The notes: generated from the letters alone by a model not told the origin. Positions 32,535 to 44,040 are shown, counted from the stretch's first letter. The stretch is 64,000 nucleotides of DNA from Fallopia convolvulus (GCA_964016875.1 OZ024735.1:11393338-11457337), one strand, 5' to 3'. A program made the numbers and translations.

Positions 32535-33697
32535 ATGGTTTACCCAAGAAGAGTCAACCATCTTGGAAACCACTCCGATGAAGCCCGCTACGGAATGCAG
32601 GCTCCAAACCCCTTCCATGAGCTTGAAGAAGATCAACCGGGTAGAACATGGAAATTGATCAAGTCGGGGACCCATGGGAAGAATCCAAGGAGGATCCCGA
32701 GGAGGACCCCAACCTCCCTATCGAGCTACCAGAAGACGACCCCGCACCGGCCGAATTTCCCCCATCCCCGGTGTACGAGCCCGAGGATTACCCCTCGGAG
32801 GATGAAGAGATGGCGCCGGGTTATGAACCCGAGGATTACTCCAACGAGGAGAATGAAGAGTTGGTGCCCGAGTACCAACAAGAGGGGATTGTACCCGAGC
32901 TCGACTTTGAGCACGGGGAAGAAGAAAAAGTGGATGATGAGGAGCTAGAGCTTCTGTGGCAAGCCCAAGCTGAGTGGGATGCCATGAATCAGGCATATCA
33001 AGAGTTTGAGGAGTCCGAGGAAGAGGATTCGGACGGGGTGGTCATCGACCCTGAGACACCACCACCACCACCCGTGATGAAGTATGTGCCCCCAGCGCCT
33101 ATGCCACCTATGATCCAGGTTCTGAGGGTCATGCCGTCCACGAGTCAAGTCCCGAGAGTGGAGGTAGTCTCACCTTCGCGAGCGCCCGAGCCCGAAGGGC
33201 CAATGTCGCCGATGACACACTTTTGGTGTCAAGAGGACGAGGTACTTCTCCGACGTCTTCAACTTGAGTCCAACAACATAGAACGCGTGGAGGAGAGATT
33301 CTACGGCCCACCCTCACTGTACGAGCGGGCAACACAGGTGTCTAGGGAGGTACAGATGGAGGGGTTCACCACATGGATGGAAGGTTAATCGTCCAACCGC
33401 CGAGCTCGTCAACCCTTGGTGAACACTCCACCACCTTTCGGTGTCGTACCCACCGGAGGCCGGAGGGTGAACCGTGACCTGCTGCAGAGCCACCGAAATG
33501 AGTGGATCACAGAGACGGTGAGGGAGCAAGCGGAAAGGCTCCAACACCGGATCTACATCACGGAGCTTCAGGCCCGCGAAAACCGTCGCCACCGTAGAAT
33601 CGAGCATGCCAATTTACTCCTTAACAATGACACGAGAATCATAGATGAGACTCTCTTCGAGGAAGGATTCCTCGATACTTACACCGACCGTGTTTAG
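32535..33697 (+). pseudogene. Extra acidic ORF upstream of gag (unknown, about 390 codons, interrupted)
   Basis: An open region precedes gag in the gypsy internal sequence. It seems to start at the ATG at 32535 (MVYPRRVNHLG), which follows a pyrimidine-rich stretch. It then continues after one apparent frameshift near 32650-32700 in the frame 32648-33697. That frame is broken by one TAA at 33386-33388 and is otherwise open to 33697. The protein is strongly acidic and Pro-rich in its first two thirds (many EPED/EDY motifs; a PPPPP run). It then becomes charged and helical (RNEWITETVREQAERL). I recognise no domain. Such an ORF is not part of the standard gag-pol plan of Tekay elements. It could be a lineage-specific accessory gene or an acquired host sequence. 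Confidence 0.5.
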
Positions 33698-33952
33698 TTC
33701 TCCCTAGTATTGAATTTCGCTTTCCAAGAAGTGAGTGTAGACCACTTCTTTCGACTTCATTTTTGTCTTCAGGAAGTCGAATCGGCTTAGTTTTTCTTTT
33801 TCTAGTTTGAAATGGCTTAAGTTATAAAAGCCTTGTACTCTCTGTTATGAACCTATTAATGAAATTTCCCTTTCAACTACTAGAACTTGTTTGTCAATTC
33901 TTTCTACATACCATATTGAATTAACAAATGAAACCAAACCTAAAACATTTAG

Positions 33953-35680
33953 ATGGTCAACACTAGAGCCACCATTCGCAGTCCTACCGACAATAGAGAA
34001 GGCCATGATGAGAGCGAATCCGAGGTCGGAGGCAGACCTCGTGTCAATCCTCCCCCTGCACCAGCATCTTCATTAGCATTCAATGCGGAAACTGTGGCCG
34101 CATTGCGCACCTTAGTGCAACAACTGATCCGAGAAGAAATTCCTGCTGCGGTACCTAAACCCGCAAACCTCGAAGCACCAGAGGTGGTGCCATAAGAAGT
34201 GCATGAAGAAGTAGCCCAAGTCGCGGAGGTCAACCCCGAAAAGCGAACCATGATCAGCTTCACTGAGGGAATCAAGGCTTTCAACGCCATAAAGTCTGAC
34301 TCGTACGACGGAACTGGGGACCCGTCAGGAGTACAATACTGGTTCTCTCATGTGGAGCAACTCCTACGCAATATACCCTGTTCTGAAGCGGACAAGGTGC
34401 ACATGGCTGCACTGAAATTGAAAGATGAAGCAGGCGAGTGGTGGGAGAGCTCTAGTTTACCCAGCCGCCCAGATTTGAGCTGGGCTATGTTCAAGGACAA
34501 GATGATGCGCAGATTCTTCACGGAATCCATGCGAGATGAAAAGCTGGATGAGCTCCACTCTCTGAAGTTGCATGGGTTAAGCGTGCTGGAAAGGGCTAAG
34601 AAGTTTAATCACCTCCTTCAATATGCTGAGGAAGAAATCACCACGGAAAAACAGAAGATCAAACACTTCCACCGTTGGATGAGCGATCACATCAAGCCTT
34701 GGATGGCAAACCACTCCTTCAAAACCTTGGAGGAGTATGTGGACCATGCACACAAAATGGAGTCGACTCTTAAGGTCCCCGAGCGCAAGAAGTTTGGTGG
34801 AGGAAAGCCTCACCACTCCAGTCACAGTGGGTTTAAGAGGCCAGCATCTCCGCAAGGATCTCAGTGGTCTAAGAAGAGCAAGCACAAGGCCTTGTCAGCT
34901 GGATCAAGACCTGGCCCTGGCCCTGAATCAGTGAGGATCCCAATTATCTGTCACAACTGTGCAGAACCCGAACACATAAACCGGAAATGTCCCCAACCCC
35001 TCAAGAGATGTTTCAACTATAACAAGGACGGACACCTCCGACAATTCTGCAGGCAACCAACCAATTCAGCAGGCCAAACACGCTCGAACACCGTGTCTCA
35101 GCGCCCGCAGGCTTCGAACAAGCCAACAGGAACGACATCGGTTCAGTCCACAACTCATCAGAAAGGTAAGTGGCCAATGCATCCTCAGGGACAGGGGCAG
35201 CGGTTGTATGAGATGCGCACCACGGACAAGCCGGAAGAGCCTATTTGCCAAGGTACCCTCCATATCCGCTCTAACGATGTGTTTATACGCTTCGATTCCG
35301 GTGCTTCGCATTCTTTCATATCCGAAAAGTGTGTAGAACTTTTAGGATTAGATAATCTCGAAGAGTGTGAACCGTTCATTGTGAACCTTCCAAACGGAGA
35401 AAAGATAATAGGGGCAAGACAGTTAGGTAGTTTCCCTTTATGCATTCAAGGAGGAATCTTCCACTCCAACTTGATATGCATTCCGATGGATCCCTACGAC
35501 ATCATTCTCGGAAGAGATTGGTTGTCTCAGCATGGAGCAGTAATCGATTTCTACACCCGAACTGTAACCATCAACTCTGGAGGAATTCACGTTTGCAAAT
35601 TCAAGGGAAAGCGGGAGGAAGAAAATGGAAAAGTGATCAACGCCGTGAAAGCCGGAAAGCTGCTCCGGCTTCATCGATGA
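33953..35680 (+). pseudogene. gag and protease of the Tekay-type element, one in-frame stop
   Basis: The start MVNTRATIRS at 33953 is typical of plant chromovirus gag. One TAA stop at 34193-34195 interrupts the frame, which otherwise continues without a shift. The capsid-like gag domain spans about 34230-34790 (YDGTGDP, WWES, FKDKMMRRFF). Two zinc knuckles follow. The first is intact (CHNCAEPEHINRKC) and the second has lost its second Cys (CFNYNKDGHLRQFC). The aspartic protease has FDSGASHSF (catalytic Asp codon at 35294) and ILGRDWL. The frame ends at 35680, just after the linker that normally leads into reverse transcriptase, because a deletion joins it to the middle of that domain. Confidence 0.88.
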
Positions 35681-37208
35681 CATCCTAATCTACTCCGGGA
35701 ACCCAGCGAAACATGAAGAACACCTCCGGACCGTGCTACAGATTCTAAGGCACAACCAGCTTTACGCCAAATTGTCCAAGTGCGACTTATGGCTTAGAGA
35801 AGTGGCTTTCCTTGGCCACGTTATCAATCAAGACGGAGTGATGGTGGACCCAAAGAAGATTGAAGCAGTCTCAGAATGGAAGCAACCAAAGAATGTAAAA
35901 GAAATTCGCAGCTTCCTAGGACTCGCAGGGTACTACCGAAGGTTAGTCGAAGGATTCTCAAAGATTGCCCTTCCCATGACGAAACTACTCCGGAAGACTC
36001 ATAAGAAGTTTGTGTGGGACGAAAAGTGTGAAGAAAGTTTTCAAGAGCTCAAGAAGCGTCTCACAAGCGCACCAGTTTTGACTCTGCCAGACGGACATGA
36101 CGACTATGTGGTCTACAGTGATGCCTCAAAGCAAGGCTTGGGATGCGTGCTCATGCAGAATGGGAAGGTAATCGCCTATGCATCCCGACAGCTCAAGGTC
36201 TATGAAGTAAACTATCCGACACACGACCTCGAACTAGCAACAGTGGTGTTTGCCTTAAAAATTTGGCGACACTACTTGTACGGGGTCAAATGTCAGATCT
36301 ACACTAACCACAAGAGCTTGAAGTATGTGTTCACCCAGAAGGAACTGAACATGAGACAGAGAAGATGGCTGGAACTACTAAAAGACTACGACATCGAGCT
36401 ACTCTACCACCCAGGCAAAGCTAACGTCGTAGCAGACGCTCTCAGTCGTAAGACACAACAAGAGGGCATGATTGCAATGTTAACCGTACAGCCAAAGCTA
36501 CAGCAAGAACTGATCAAAGAAGGCATTGAGGTCTGGTTTGGAAGACAACAAGGTTGTTTAAACACCTTGGAGATCCAATCCGACTTGATAGCCGAAATCA
36601 AGGAGAAGCAGACTGATGACATCATGCTGATCAGAATAAGTGGCGAGGTGCAAGAAGGCAAGGCACCCGGATTCGTCATTCAAGATGACGGTTCCCTTTG
36701 GTTTCAAAATCGGATTTGTGTGCCAGCAGTGGAGGAGCTTCGAAAGATCATCCTAAAGGAAGCCCACTCATCTGCCTATTCTGTACACCCAGGAGCTAGT
36801 AAAATGTACAAGGATGTACGCAGGAACTTCTGGTGGCCAAACATGAAGCAAGATGTCGCAGAGTTCGTATCCAAATGTTTGGTCTTCCAGAAAGTAAAAA
36901 TCGAACACAGAAGACCCGGAGGAAAGTTGCAATCCCTTTCCGTGCCAGAATGGAAATGGGAGGACATAGCAATGGACTTTGTGACCGACCTGCCCAAAAC
37001 TCAAAAGCAGAAGGATTCTATCTGGGTCAAAGTGGATCGGCTCACCAAGAGCGCCCACTTCATTCCCATTCAAAAGAAGTGGAAGGCTCCAAAATTAGCA
37101 ACAATTTTCGTCAAGGAAATAGTCCGCCTCCAATTATCTTCGATCGAGACGATCGTTTCATGGCCTCTTTCTGGAAAGGACTACACAAGGCTATGGGCAC
37201 AGAACTGA
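35664..37208 (+). pseudogene. pol fragment: reverse transcriptase (5' part lost), RNase H, integrase N-part
   Basis: This frame starts in the catalytic box GFIDDILIYS, so everything upstream in reverse transcriptase (fingers and first palm Asp, usually around 200 codons) is deleted at about 35660-35670. The reverse transcriptase thumb and the RNase H follow (YSDASKQGLG, DLELATVVFALK, HPGKANVVADALSR). The usual TDHKSL box reads TNHKSL, so a catalytic Asp is Asn. The integrase zinc finger has its last Cys replaced (CLVFQKVK). The integrase core has its first Asp in WEDIAMDFVTDLP. At about 37125-37135 a short deletion shifts the frame, and the apparent C-terminus to 37208 is out of frame. Confidence 0.88.
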
Positions 37209-38008
37209 AATTCAGCACATCTTTCCATCCTCAAACTGATGGTCAATCAGAAAGGACCATCCAAACTCTTGAAGATATGCTACGGGCATGTGTGCTGGAC
37301 CGCACGACGAGCTGGGATGACAGCTTGCATCTTATAGAATTCACCTACAACAATAGCTGGCATTCCACCATCAAGATGGCTCCTTTTGAAGCTTTGGACG
37401 GCCGAAAATGTCGTTCTCCGCTCTTTTGGGATGATAACGCCGACAAGATTCTTCTAGGTCCCAACCTGATAGAGCAGACTGCCTCCGAAGTCGCCCGCAT
37501 CCGTCAAAGAATGTTGACTGCTCAGAGTCGACAGAAGTCTTATGCACATCTGAAGAGGCGAGACATTGATTTCGTGGTTGGAGCTAAGGTGTTCGTCAAA
37601 GTATCTCCCTCAAAGGGCGTTTTCCGCTTCGGAAAGAGAGGCAAGCTTAATCCTCGATATGTAGGACCATTCGAAATCCTAGAAAGAGTCGGCAGCCTGG
37701 CCTATCGAGTTGCTTTACCGCCTTCGGCACACCCTGTGCATAATGTGTTCCATGTGTCTCTTTTAAGGAAGCATGTGCCCGACGAATCCCACATAATCAG
37801 CTTCGACGATGTCGAAATCCAGTCAGATGGCACTTACGAAGAGAGACCACTTAAGATAATGGAGCATCGTGTGAAGCAACTACACAACAAGGAAGTACCT
37901 CTAGTTTGGGTACTCTGGTCTAAAGATGGCAAGGAAGGTACAACATGGGAAACCTGGGAAACCGAACAGGATATGTATAGACGATTTCCCGAATTAATGT
38001 CCTCCTAA
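37131..38008 (+). pseudogene. pol fragment: integrase C-part and chromodomain-like end
   Basis: This continues pol in the next frame after the short deletion. The integrase core resumes at IIFDRDDRF (second Asp), with the catalytic Glu in DGQSERTIQTLEDML. The C-terminal integrase domain follows (KLNPRYVGPFEILERVG, VFHVSLLRK). The last 70 codons fit the chromodomain-like tail of Tekay/Del chromoviruses (EHRVKQLHNKEVPLVWVLW, then WETWETEQDMYRRFPEL), a module thought to guide integration to certain chromatin. The stop is at 38006-38008. Confidence 0.88.
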
Positions 38009-38142
38009 GAACCAGTAGTCTTATCTTTTTAAGGGGGTACTAGACCTCGTACTATCCTCACATGTTGTGAAGTTGTAGTTATCTTCCTTTCCCATCTTGG
38101 TACCGCCCTACTTCTCCCTAGTTTCGGGGACGAAACTAATTT

Positions 38143-38155
38143 AAGGGGGTACTAT
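38143..38155 (+). promoter_or_regulatory. Polypurine tract before the 3' LTR
   Basis: AAGGGGGTACTAT ends directly at the 3' LTR start (38156). An almost identical TTAAGGGGGTACTA lies 110 bp upstream (38030-38042), so the element has two PPT-like stretches. The first of these could serve as a central or duplicate tract. Confidence 0.8.
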
Positions 38156-41100
38156 TGTAATATTCGCCATATTCCAAGGTTTTTAAACCGAATACAATAT
38201 AATATTATTATAATAAATTATTTTTCTCTAAATAAAAAGAGAATATCTAAATATCGTAATAACTTTTACTTTCTCTTTTAAAAGGGATTATCAAGTAAAT
38301 AAAATCCAATAAAATAGTATAAGGTTCATGAATAAATAAAAAGGGCATTAAATAAAAATAATGCCTTATAGAGATCGAATTCTCTTAAATAAAATAAATT
38401 AAATTAAGGGCTTAAAATCTAATTACAAGTCTTGTAAAAAGAATGCAAGAGCCGGGACTTGAACCCGAGACCTCTTGCAAATCTCTACACACGCCCCACC
38501 CCCTCATCCGCTAGACCAAGTGAACTTTCTTACTCATTCACCCAACCTTTTTATCTAATATCAAATAACTCTTCTTCATCTTCCAAAAAGACATCAGAAT
38601 GATGTCTGATTGAATTGACGTAGTTTTGAATGGAGCCAATGCATGCTCTTCCCCCACCTCCTTTGCCTTGCAAGACCACCCTTCCTACATAATCTTCTCA
38701 TCACCACAAGAAGCACACCATTGACCTATAGGAGAGCTTCTCCTCCTTCCTCCATTGGTCTACTTCCATAGACATGGATCACAAGCTTTATCAATTTGCC
38801 TATAAAAAGGCCTCTCATTCACCATTTCACTCACACATTCATTCATCTTCTCCTTCTAGTTGCAATTGCTCTCTTGAGCTTCAAAAATCAGCCACAATCA
38901 AAGCTTTGTTCCACCACAAAAACACCATCAAATTCCTTTTCTTCCCCTTGGAGCCCCGCCGGACCGCCTCCCTGCCCTAGCCGGACCACCAGCGCACCGC
39001 CCCTGCACCGCTAAGCCATGCCGGAGCCGCCGTCCCGTCCCTGGTTGCGCCGCCCCAAGACCGCCGGCCTCCCCTGCCTCTCTTCTCTTCATTCTGTATT
39101 GTACAGAAATCAGTATAATTCTAAATCCTAATTTTTATCCATTTAATTTATGTATTTATAAAATAACAGTCCTTTTATGATTATTAGATTTAATAATAAG
39201 AAATCAAATAAGGAATTTAAGCAATAAAAATATTAAGTAGAAGATTATGTTAGTTGAATGATGGAAACGACTTAAAGTTACTATGGTAAATTAGTCTCAT
39301 AAGGAAATATGAGAATTTTTATTGTATCTATTAAAAGTATGCTCCTTACATAATATAAAAGGATTATTTATATATAAAATAAATATAGCATATGAAGATA
39401 GTTGTTAATATGAAAAATATCATCTCTATAAAAGAAATAAGATTCCTAGAAGATATAAATTGTTGCATGCCCTAAATTATAGATGATATCATGATATATG
39501 AATTTAATTATAATAATGATAGGTATATTAAATAAATTCATTATTTAATAAAATATAAAGTTAGCATACCTCAAAGTGTAAAAGTTACTACAAGATATGA
39601 ACTTTTACTATAATATGATAAATGTGACTATAAAATAAACTAGGTTATTATATGATTTTAGTTATAATGCATAATAGTAATGATAAAATACCTATGACAT
39701 ATTATAATAATAAAATTGTAGAGAAACCTTATAAAAATATTATTGTTTCAAAGATTGTAGTCATGGACTATAGTTTGACATTAGATAGTGATTTTTATAC
39801 AAGAATAATATTATTAATAATTATATTACTAAAGTCATCATGGGAGAAAAATATTAATTTAATAAGTTCTAAGTGTAGAGAATTATTGCAAGACATAAGT
39901 TCTAAGTTAAATATAAGAAGTATGATTTTTTTTCATATAATGATTGTATAATATTATATAGTTATAAGGATTGCTTGCATGAAAAGAAATAATTAAGATA
40001 TGGAAAATATATTATTTTAATTAAGATATGGGTAATTTTATAAGAAAAATACACTTTAGGCAAAGTATAGTATTTTACGAAACTATACTTCCTTAACAAT
40101 ATTAAGGAATTTTGCAAGTGAAGCTAAAAAGGAAATTATTATAATAATTATTGAATAAGGATTTTATTATATGGAATAAAGAGGGATATTACAAAATCAA
40201 AATAATAATAAAGGAATATTATTATTTTAAAAGACCACCTAAATTATTATCATAATAATTTAGAATTCCATGCTCTTATATAAAGTATTATAAGAGAGAA
40301 TCCAAGCTAGGAGGAATTCGTATTTAAAATTCGCTCGTAAATTCCGTGTCATTAGGTCGGGATTCGCGCTCAAAGTTGCGAACCACGTATTTCCTCAAGA
40401 CTCGATATTAGACGCGTGTAAGCTAAGGCAAGTGGAATTTTCCCCTTGTGACGTTTATATTTCATTTCCCTAAAATTCTCGATGTTGGGAACGACTTGTG
40501 TGCTAAGTAACGAATGAACCTAGGAAATATCGATTGTTAGATATAACGACCATTGTTAGTATAGTTCGCTATTAATATTTGGTAGGATTATTTATGCTAG
40601 TGTGATTGTGGCCTTGGTTGTTTATGGTCTCGTTCAGAGATCAACGTCGAACGAACTAGTAAGTGGCGCAGAATAGCCGATGCCTCTATATAATCTTACT
40701 AAGTCGTAACTGCCTACGTGTTTGAAGTACGACTTTCGGGATCATGATCCCATCCGCTCTAATTGCAAGGAGGGATGAGCGCACTCTAGCTAAGTGCCGG
40801 GAAACTGGGTTTCCCCTTGGTGGATCGGGCCACCCAAGCCCCCACCCTTCTTTTTAAAAATCATGAATAAAATCGAATATTTTTCGTCACTATATAAGAT
40901 AAGTGCCCAATGCACATTTAAGATACCAAAACCGAACCGGTCTCAAATGATCGATCCGGCTCTCGGTCCGCTCAGGGCGTGAGAGGTTTTTAAATTGTCT
41001 GAATTAAAAACGTTCCCAACACAATCTCGATTCTAAAAGAAGGCTACAATCTAGTAGCTCTTCTCTCGTTTATCGAGCTATCTCCGCTCGAGATATGATC

Positions 41101-41628
41101 TTCTTCGAACCATTAAAGCCCCACATAAACAAGCCCATCGTAAACACAACCCCATTATCTCTTTCGATAAGAAATGAAAGTACCAAAATACCCTCGGGAA
41201 GTTCCATTCCCGCTTGCTTAGTCTCTTAGACTAATTCTTCTTTTCCGCATGTTTGCTTGGCATTTTATCGCCCCTCACGAATTATGTCAGAACCCAAGAA
41301 CCCTAGCAAGGCGTGTGGTGAAGTGAAGTGATGGAAGGTCAAGAACTCTCAAGATGTATTTATTAGTTCGTTTTGGTTTTAGTTTCGCTTTGTTTCAAGA
41401 ACAAGATGGTTTTGTTATTTGATTTCGAGGAACTTTAAGTTTGAAGACAATGTAAGATGTTTTGTAAGAACCAAGTCTCCTTCGGGAGCACCCTTTTTAT
41501 TTTATGAATTATGTTTATTTCCGCATTAATAATGTTCTATATCATTCTAAAAGCCTTGGATGACTTTGGACGGTAAAGTCCGAGGTCACTGGCGGTAATA
41601 CCCAATGTTGTAAAATAGGGGTGTTACA
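38156..41628 (+). repeat. 3' LTR of the gypsy element (3.47 kb)
   Basis: Aligned by eye it matches the 5' LTR closely along its length, with scattered differences. It includes the tRNA-like relic (38447-38519), a TATA box (38801-38809) and a GC-rich island (38956-39090). About 430 bp present in the 5' LTR are missing at about 40010-40030, where 'aattaagatatgg' appears twice, as in a repair with a templated filler. This LTR is also the outer part of the left arm of the large inverted duplication. Confidence 0.92.
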
Positions 41629-41915
41629 AATAAAGGAAAGGCCCATGGGAAGGCATAATTTTCACATGCTCTTAACTTTTCAATGTTCACAATCTCTTAA
41701 TTATGAAAAATTTGTCCAATTAGTTTAATTCATTTAAACTGCTACTTTTTTCAGGTAGGGGATTTGTGTAGAAGTGAGAGGAATATGTTCCAAGACCGCT
41801 TGGCTAATGTAGAGAAGTCATATTAAGAATGACTTGTTCCAACCTCAACCTTTTATTAATTTCCCTGGATTAGTTTACTTTATCCGATTTCATATTTGTT
41901 AGTTTAGTTTTCTTT
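41629..41915 (+). pseudogene. Exon-like piece flanking the gypsy insertion
   Basis: This continues the unrecognised gene relic beyond the gypsy insertion. After a TTTTTTCAG acceptor at about 41745-41753, a short open stretch reads GDLCRSERNMFQDRLANVEK and then stops. The same piece is in the right arm (about 60660-60760, minus). I do not recognise it. Confidence 0.35.
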
Positions 41916-41919
41916 ATCT

Positions 41920-42125
41920 GATTTCATATTCATTCTACAATTAATGGTATATTGATCCTATCTAACGAACGGGGTCAACCCCTGGTATGTTTAATAGACG
42001 GGAATGTAAAATATGAATAAATATGAGTTATTTAATAACACGATGAATATCGATTTTTATGTGCATTCCATTGTTTCTTGTGTGCATTCCATATTTATGA
42101 GCATTTCAAATATAAAAAGAACCCA
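41920..42125 (+). repeat. Dispersed 200-bp repeat, copy 2
   Basis: Same family as 22855-23075, and mirrored in the right arm at 60385-60600. It contains 'tatgtttaatagacgggaat' and 'cttgtgtgcattccatattt'. The CTAG of copy 1 is CTGG here (41982-41985). Confidence 0.65.
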
Positions 42126-42204
42126 ATAGAATTAAGTTTGTAAACTAAAGTGCAAAACCTCGGAAGAATTCTAGTACTTGGTTGTATATCGTTCTTCTAA
42201 AGTT

Positions 42205-42520
42205 GTTCTTTTAAGTTTCGGGACGAAACTTTCTTAAGGGGAGTATTGTGTAATGCTTGGTTCTATCGATAGTAAGTTCTCCTCTTTGTGTTGGGTTATT
42301 ACATCTTTGATGGACCGTTATCCCAAGTCGACCCAAATTCCAATAAACGTTTTTCCCTTATGTTATGAGACGGGTATGTTTGTTGGATTTGATGGCTTTG
42401 CTTTTGGTTTTATTGCTTAGAGTTGCTTTATTAGTTCACTGTGTGGAATCATGTGTTGGGTTCGTAGTTGTGTAAGAATGAAGATTCGAGGACGAACTGT
42501 TTAAAACCTCGGAGTAAGTA
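42205..42520 (+). mobile_element. Relic of another gypsy element: PPT and LTR start
   Basis: GTTTCGGGACGAAACTTTCT, then TTAAGGGGAGTAT (42234-42246) and TGTGTAATGCTTGG from 42247, parallel the 3' end of the intact gypsy element (GTTTCGGGGACGAAACTAAT, TTAAGGGGGTACTAT, TGTAATATTCG). So this is the polypurine tract and LTR start of a second, related element, truncated soon after. It is mirrored in the right arm with the LTR start at 60261 (minus). Confidence 0.6.
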
Positions 42521-42659
42521 GTAATCTATTAAAGCATCGGATTATAAAAGAGATTTTTTTATAATCCGATTTTTGTTCAAGTCGGTTAAGATTTTTTCTT
42601 TGGATCTAGACTTTTTTTTATTATGTACTCCGTATTCTTTAATTTCTCACAGGGTTACA

Positions 42660-43020
42660 AATCCCATATAAAGATGGAATGCACACAACAAATTAGGGAT
42701 GTTCAACGGAATGCACACAAGAAACTGGGGATGTTCAACGGATCGACCCAAACCGACCTGTGACACGCAAATAAAAAAATTGACACACGAGGTCAGGTCA
42801 CGGGTTGCCCCGTTTGACTAAGTCAATCGGGTCAAAAAATAATTTCTTACCCACATAATAAAAATCCTACATAATTTTTTTATTTGCATGTCCGGTCTAC
42901 CCGCGACTTGTTGGTCGGGTCGAGTGTCAATTTTTTTATCTGTGATTCACGGGCCGGGTTAGGTCGACCCGTTGAACATCCGTAGTTTCTTGTGTGCATT
43001 CCATATTTATGTGCATATGA
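42660..43020. mobile_element. Palindromic MITE, left arm
   Basis: This element has long nested inverted repeats. GGATGTTCAACGGATCGACC (from 42728) faces its near-perfect reverse complement ending at about 42982. Outside these, 'ggaatgcacacaagaaact' also faces its complement 'agtttcttgtgtgcattcc'. The interior is rich in GGGTC/GACCC words, as in the hAT-type element at 2333-2908. A hAT affinity is possible, but no clean TSD was found. It is mirrored at 59475-59835. Confidence 0.55.
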
Positions 43021-43059
43021 GATTTATGTTTAGAACTGAATACGGAAGTAAGATTGCTC

Positions 43060-43840
43060 ATCTACCGTTTATTCTTATAAAAAACGTTATATTGCTTTAT
43101 AATCGTTCATTTAAAAAACAACTTTACATTGATTTAGAATTGTTCATTCTTATAAGAAATCGTTATATTCCTATAGAATCGTTCATTCTTGTAAGAAATC
43201 ATTATATTTTCATTTAGAATCGTTCATTCTTATAAGAAATCGATATAAGAAAATGTTATATTGTTTTAGAACCGTTCATTCCTATACGAAAATGTTATAT
43301 TGTTTTTGAATCATTTATTCTTATAAGAAAACGTTATATTCCTTTAGAACCATTCTTTCTTATTAGAAAACGTTATATTCTTTTCGAATCATTCTTTCTT
43401 ATAAGAAAACGTTATATTCCTTTAGAATCGTCCATTCTTATAAGAAAACGTTACATTGCGTTAGAGTCATTCATTCTTATAAGAAATCGTTATATTCATT
43501 TAGAATCGTTCATTTTTATAAGAAATCGTTATATTTTCATTTAGAACCGTTCATTCTTATAAGAATTCGTTGTATTCTTTTAGAATCGTCCATTCTTATA
43601 AGAAATCACTATATTGTTTTAGAATCGTTCATTCTTATAAGAAATCGATATATTGCTTTAGAATCGTTCATTTGTATAAGAAAACGTTATATTGTTTTAG
43701 AATCGTTCATTCTTATAAGAAAACGTTATATTGCTTGAGAACCGTTCCTTCTTATATGAAATCGTTATATTCATTTAAAATCGTTCATTCTTATAAGAAA
43801 ATCTTATATTCATTTAAAATCGTTCATTCAACTTTCAAAA
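43060..43840 (+). repeat. 39-bp tandem array, left arm (about 20 units)
   Basis: Head-to-tail units of 39 bp with typical content 'agaatcgttcattcttataa' followed by 'gaaatcgttatattgcttt'. Each good unit contains the perfect 12-bp palindrome TTCTTATAAGAA. The period is a multiple of three, so the array stays open in one frame for long runs. The 147-codon frame at 43570-44013 is mostly 13-residue repeats (RIVHSYKKSLYCF type) and is not considered a gene. Mirrored at 58655-59445; a shorter third array lies at 51030-51290. Confidence 0.9.
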
Positions 43841-44040
43841 AATTTCGTTCAAAATACGTGCATCAATTATTGGTGGAAAAAATAGGAGGGAAAAATGTTT
43901 TAAGAGGGAAAATGAAATTTTGGGTGAATAACAATTTGCCCAAAAGAGCCGGCTCTCAAACCCTAGTTTGCTATCCTCATTTTCTGCGAGCTTGTCCAAG
44001 TTCATTCTATTGACAAACAATAGCTCTAGGAAGGAACCCG

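Larger units (their letters stand above)
28034..41628 (+). mobile_element. Ty3/gypsy retrotransposon, Tekay (Del) chromovirus type, defective
   Basis: A 13.6-kb element with long LTRs (28034-31934 and 38156-41628), an initiator-tRNA-Met primer site, an extra ORF before gag, gag-protease, a shortened pol, a C-terminal chromodomain-like region and a polypurine tract before the 3' LTR. The TSD is GATAA on the left (28029-28033) and AATAA on the right (41629-41633). The inverted copy of the right flank has GATAA, so the right TSD has mutated by one base. Coding lesions are single stops in the extra ORF and in gag, loss of the first part of the reverse transcriptase, and a small deletion with frameshift in integrase. 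It is inactive but could be mobilised only if its RNA were packaged by proteins of a relative. Confidence 0.9.

Noticed and set aside
43060..43840. CRISPR array
   Set aside because: The repeats are contiguous with no unique spacers, there are no cas genes, and the context is a plant genome.
43570..44013. 147-codon open frame (13-residue repeats) as a repeat-protein gene
   Set aside because: It is a translation of the 39-bp tandem array, whose period is a multiple of three. There is no conserved start or end, and the tail runs into unrelated sequence.
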